Position numbers and translations under genes: made by a program. From CALMKX01 sp036274895 (GTDB lineage: Bacteria > Acidobacteriota > Thermoanaerobaculia > Multivoradales > SZUA-115), in the NCBI GenBank assembly GCA_036274895.1, contig DASUEU010000039.1, positions 1 to 64,000 of the forward strand: a stretch of 64,000 nt of DNA, written 5' to 3'. Below, piece after piece: positions 61,550-64,000 of the stretch. The notes below the pieces were generated by a model. That model made no database searches, was not told the DNA's origin, and saw only the letters and a list, made by a program, of their open reading frames with translations. Numbering within the stretch: position 1 is the first letter of the stretch; each line of letters starts with the position of its first letter.

Positions 61550-62542
61550 CTAGTCGGAGAGCCACGCGATCAATCCAATGGCTGCGCCTATGGCGCCCCC
61601 GATAGCGGCTCCAGCAGGCCCGAACACTGCGCCAATTGCTGCGCCGGTTATGGTCATTCCCCCCACGATGCTTCCGTCGATTCTCTTCTTTAAGATCCGG
61701 GCCTGTGCAGGATTGAGATTGATCGGCGGAGGTGGGGGCTGATGGGCGTCACTTCCTTCGGTACTCGGCGAGGTTGGTGACACCTTGGACTCGAGACCCT
61801 GCACCTTCAGGCGATCGGCCGTCGCTAGAAAAAAAGCCGTCAAGCCCTTGTCGTGAAGGCGAGTAAAAACGTTTGTGTACAGAGAGCCAAGCCATTCCTG
61901 TCCGTCGGGCGTGTGCTTGCTGAGATTGTCGATCGGAACTGACGGTATCTCACTCGCTAGAGAGTCGCTGGTGTACTTAGCAATCTCGCGCCGGATTAGC
62001 TCAGTCCTCTTCTCGACGGCCTCGGCGTATCTATCTGGAGAGACCGAATTTGCAAAGGAGAAAACGATCACTGAGTACTCCCAAACCTCTGGACCTAGGG
62101 CAGAGGTCACAAGCTTGATCGCGCGCTTCTCGTCGGAGGTTACCCGTGTCTCCGGGAGCCTTGTCACAAACAGCATGCAGTCTAGTTGCGCAACATTCTT
62201 CATGATGCGATTGAGATACGCCTCGTCGTTGCCTGCCTCTTCGAGATCGTCACACAACCCTGGCGTATCGATGATGCGGAAGTGGATTCCATATGCCTGG
62301 GACTCGTAGGCTTCAATGGCGAAGGTCGTTGGCTCATAGTCGCCTACTGGAGCAACCTGTACCCCCATAAGGGTGTTGACTGTGCTCGACTTTCCGACGC
62401 CAGTACGCCCAATCAGGAGGAAAACGAACTTCTGTCGCTTGGCGTCCTTGAACTTTTCTTTGAGCTTCTCGAGGAGTCCTCTCGCAGCTTCCTTGTCGGG
62501 GCCCTCGGTTTGGGCTTGCTTAGTTTCCTTCTCTCGTCCCAC
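61550..62542 (-). CDS. GIMAP/AIG1-type GTPase with glycine-zipper tail
   Basis: A 330-aa GTPase of the AIG1/Toc/septin-like group. G1 is LIGRTGVGKSSTVNTLMG, G3 is IDTPGLCDD; G4 is not clear. After a Pro-rich linker (QPPPPPINL) the last about 40 residues form a glycine zipper (GGMTITGAAIGAVFGPAGAA and GGAIGAAIGLIAWL) which should enter membrane. GGAGGT precedes a GTG start at 62542. It is flanked by two attC-like sites, so it is a gene cassette. Membrane disruption on activation would fit an abortive defence role, but that is inferred. Confidence 0.82.
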   Translation of the reverse strand: MGREKETKQAQTEGPDKEAARGLLEKLKEKFKDAKRQKFVFLLIGRTGVGKSSTVNTLMGVQVAPVGDYEPTTFAIEAYESQAYGIHFRIIDTPGLCDDLEEAGNDEAYLNRIMKNVAQLDCMLFVTRLPETRVTSDEKRAIKLVTSALGPEVWEYSVIVFSFANSVSPDRYAEAVEKRTELIRREIAKYTSDSLASEIPSVPIDNLSKHTPDGQEWLGSLYTNVFTRLHDKGLTAFFLATADRLKVQGLESKVSPTSPSTEGSDAHQPPPPPINLNPAQARILKKRIDGSIVGGMTITGAAIGAVFGPAGAAIGGAIGAAIGLIAWLSD

Positions 62543-62572
62543 CAGTACCTCCGTTCCAGTTCCCGCGAGTGG

Positions 62573-62630
62573 AGCTAACGTTCAAAGCTAACCGGCGGCG
62601 TCAGCCGGCCGGTGCAGCGCCTGGTTGGGC
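62573..62630 (-). other. attC-like recombination site 2
   Basis: 58 bp. On the minus strand: GCCCAAC at the left end, then CAGGCGCTGCACCGG, a central inverted repeat, and CTTTGAACGTTAGCT at the right. It differs from site 1 at only a few positions. Confidence 0.78.
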
Positions 62631-62643
62631 GAACCTCCGATAG

Positions 62644-63513
62644 CTAGGGACATAAGGTGCTGCAAAGCTCGACTGCCTTTTCACTTGTAATCAGCCTACG
62701 TGTCGCCAACCCGCGCAGTTCAATTCCCATAGCGCTTCTTCGCTCTTCTCGAGCCCTGGATTGAACAAAATCGCTGATCTCTTCCAGCCAGAGGCTCTCG
62801 GCGACAACCGGGATCTTCTCAAAGCCAGGTCTGAGGGCCTTCTGCAGAAACTCCTCATGCTCGAGTCTCATACTCCGGAGACCACTCACTACAGCTTCAA
62901 GGCGGAAGTTCTGGGGATTGGAGCTGACGCGACTAACAACCGCGGAGGCATGTAGGCGGAGAAACGGACGCACATGCTCGTCGAGGTGAAGTGTACCTTT
63001 GGCGAATGCGCCACAGAGGTACGCGGTGTCGTCCGCCTTCGCCGCGGCGGCGTCTAGGCCGTCGGGAATTCCTCCAAACAGGGCTCCCAGCAGGAAGGCT
63101 CCAACCGAGTCTTCGCTTCGCCGACGTGCGCATTCGTCTACTAGCCCCGCGTACCAACCTTCAGCTGGCCCCATCCAGCGAGAGTAGTGATCACGAATAT
63201 CGACTGCTGCATAGTAGAGACTCCCGCGGGTTAGGTCGCCGGCCCAGCCACCGACCTCAGCGCGATTCTCGAACGAGATGCGAGCAACGTTTAGCAACTG
63301 CTGCGCAAAGACGCCCGCATGGGTGTTCTCAACGTTCTGCTTTCGATAGGAGGTCAGAATCTCGAGGATCGTGGACCAGTCAGCATCGCTGCGACCCAAG
63401 CTCGCGGCCGTAGTCGGCGGCGGCTGGCTGCGCTGAACTACTGCTGGCTTGGCTGCCTTTGCATCGAGGACGGGAACCGCGAGCAGAGCTAGAAGTGTGA
63501 ACAAACGACTCAC
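62644..63513 (-). CDS. Exported cassette protein of unknown function
   Basis: A 289-aa protein starting from a GTG with AGGAGG eight bases ahead. The N terminus MSRLFTLLALLAVPVLDAKA is a signal peptide. The rest is helical with WAGDLTRGSLYYAAVDIRDH, FLLGALFGGIPDGLDAAAAK and EEFLQKALRPGFEKIPVVAE. I do not recognise the family. The reading frame goes on upstream through an attC-like site, so the longer version is not used. It sits between sites 2 and 3 and has lower GC than the core genome. Confidence 0.75.
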   Translation of the reverse strand: MSRLFTLLALLAVPVLDAKAAKPAVVQRSQPPPTTAASLGRSDADWSTILEILTSYRKQNVENTHAGVFAQQLLNVARISFENRAEVGGWAGDLTRGSLYYAAVDIRDHYSRWMGPAEGWYAGLVDECARRRSEDSVGAFLLGALFGGIPDGLDAAAAKADDTAYLCGAFAKGTLHLDEHVRPFLRLHASAVVSRVSSNPQNFRLEAVVSGLRSMRLEHEEFLQKALRPGFEKIPVVAESLWLEEISDFVQSRAREERRSAMGIELRGLATRRLITSEKAVELCSTLCP

Positions 63514-63580
63514 GGGGGAGGGCCTCCTATAGCTGAACAAGTCCGCTGTTTCGCGGAGAGCCGTTGCCGCCTCCGATTTC

Positions 63581-63639
63581 GCCCAACGTTCAAAGCTGTG
63601 CGCCCGGCGCAGCCGGAGCGCACGAGCGCGGTGTTGTGC
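63581..63639 (-). other. attC-like recombination site 3
   Basis: 59 bp. On the minus strand: GCACAAC, a GC-rich imperfect hairpin (CGCGCTCGTGCGC... GGGCGCACAG) and CTTTGAACGTTGGGC. It shares the terminal boxes and TTTGAAC with sites 1 and 2 but has a different central stem. Confidence 0.7.
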
Positions 63640-64000
63640 GCCGCCACTCGCTCTCTTGGAGCCTAGGTGGCCGGAAGCATCTCTCGGCGAAGTGCTGAGC
63701 TGATGGGACATAAATCGGAATGGTCGTCGCGAAATTCCGTCGAGATTGAAGAACGGCTGGCATAGGCGTGCGCTCATCTCTAAAAACCTGCGGGGCGGAT
63801 CTGCCTCGAGTTTGACCAGCCAGACCCTAAGCCGCTTCTCCGTTAGACCGCGTTGGCGCCGAATGGCGCGGAGCTAGACTGCCCAGCTTCCCGAGCCGTG
63901 CGTGTAGCTGGCTCTACTTACCTGCGAGGCCGCCTCTTTGTTTGTCATAGGCGAAACCTAGCCGAGGGGGCCCTAGAAGGGCTCCGATTTCCCACCGCAT
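63640..64000. other. Window end, no gene identified
   Basis: No convincing coding sequence, RNA gene or repeat is seen here. Composition is intermediate. It could be part of a further cassette whose gene lies beyond the window; a box-like GTTAGAC at 63844 is not enough to call an attC. Confidence 0.5.

Noticed and set aside
63830..63880. Possible fourth attC (GTTAGAC box).
   Set aside because: No matching inverse box or central stem at the right distance could be found.

Overview
The window is about 64 kb of mostly very GC-rich bacterial chromosome (roughly 70% by eye). It looks like an acidobacterial genome. The clues are a full-length duplicated MacB/FtsX permease with no ATPase partner (the ADOP type frequent in Acidobacteriota), a secreted protein ending in the DGFETGDTSAW-type tail, FGE/sulfatase lipoproteins, many toxin-antitoxin loci and remnants, and numerous dispersed palindromic repeats. 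This placement is an inference; no rRNA or tRNA gene was recognised to settle it.

Layout. 0-7 kb (minus strand): SspB-like adaptor, NupC nucleoside transporter, YeiH-type transporter, a block of exported proteins of unknown role, and an inositol-phosphatase-family enzyme. 7-8.1 kb: retropepsin-like protease pair, a PIN fragment and two palindromic repeats. 8.1-13.8 kb: an overlapping operon of an unknown 782-aa protein, phosphatidylserine decarboxylase and an Lgt-family membrane protein, then a thioesterase and PPK2. 13.9-20.4 kb: a sialidase-fold secreted protein, two PilT-type ATPases and an AbrB/PIN toxin-antitoxin pair. 20.4-25.5 kb: a coupled operon of a membrane TPR-CHAT protease, an unknown protein and a trypsin-like protease; its two downstream genes have clearly lower GC. 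25.6-32.3 kb: ADOP permease, OprP-type porin, and a lipase/macro-like/CHAT fusion. 32.4-36.5 kb: FYDLN protein, FolK, LON-domain protein, HD phosphohydrolase, a Cys-rich secreted peptide and a broken toxin-antitoxin pair. 36.5-43.1 kb: sulfatase with its own FGE, an epimerase, an ABC exporter and an outer-membrane protein. 43.3-50.4 kb: stress genes (tandem UspA, BAERF-like, two CBS proteins, WYL regulator, PerR-like repressor, KatG). 50.5-54.7 kb: a two-gene system of a metallophosphoesterase-STAND ATPase and a second ATPase carrying 29 tandem G-V-A-x units. 55-60.7 kb: hydrolase/ABC/ECF-sigma operon and an ATP-grasp-like gene. 60.8-64 kb: lower-GC gene cassettes separated by three attC-like sites, carrying a Shedu-like nuclease, a GIMAP/AIG1-type GTPase with a glycine-zipper tail, and an exported protein of unknown function.

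The strongest candidates for undescribed biology are three conflict or defence-like modules: the two-protease CHAT operon, the MPP-ATPase plus GVA-repeat ATPase pair, and the integron-like cassette array. The lipase-CHAT fusion is a further candidate. A dispersed 20-bp near-palindrome, GAGGTGCCAGGCACTTCGGG and variants, occurs at least sixteen times, mostly between genes and often beside toxin-antitoxin loci or their remains.
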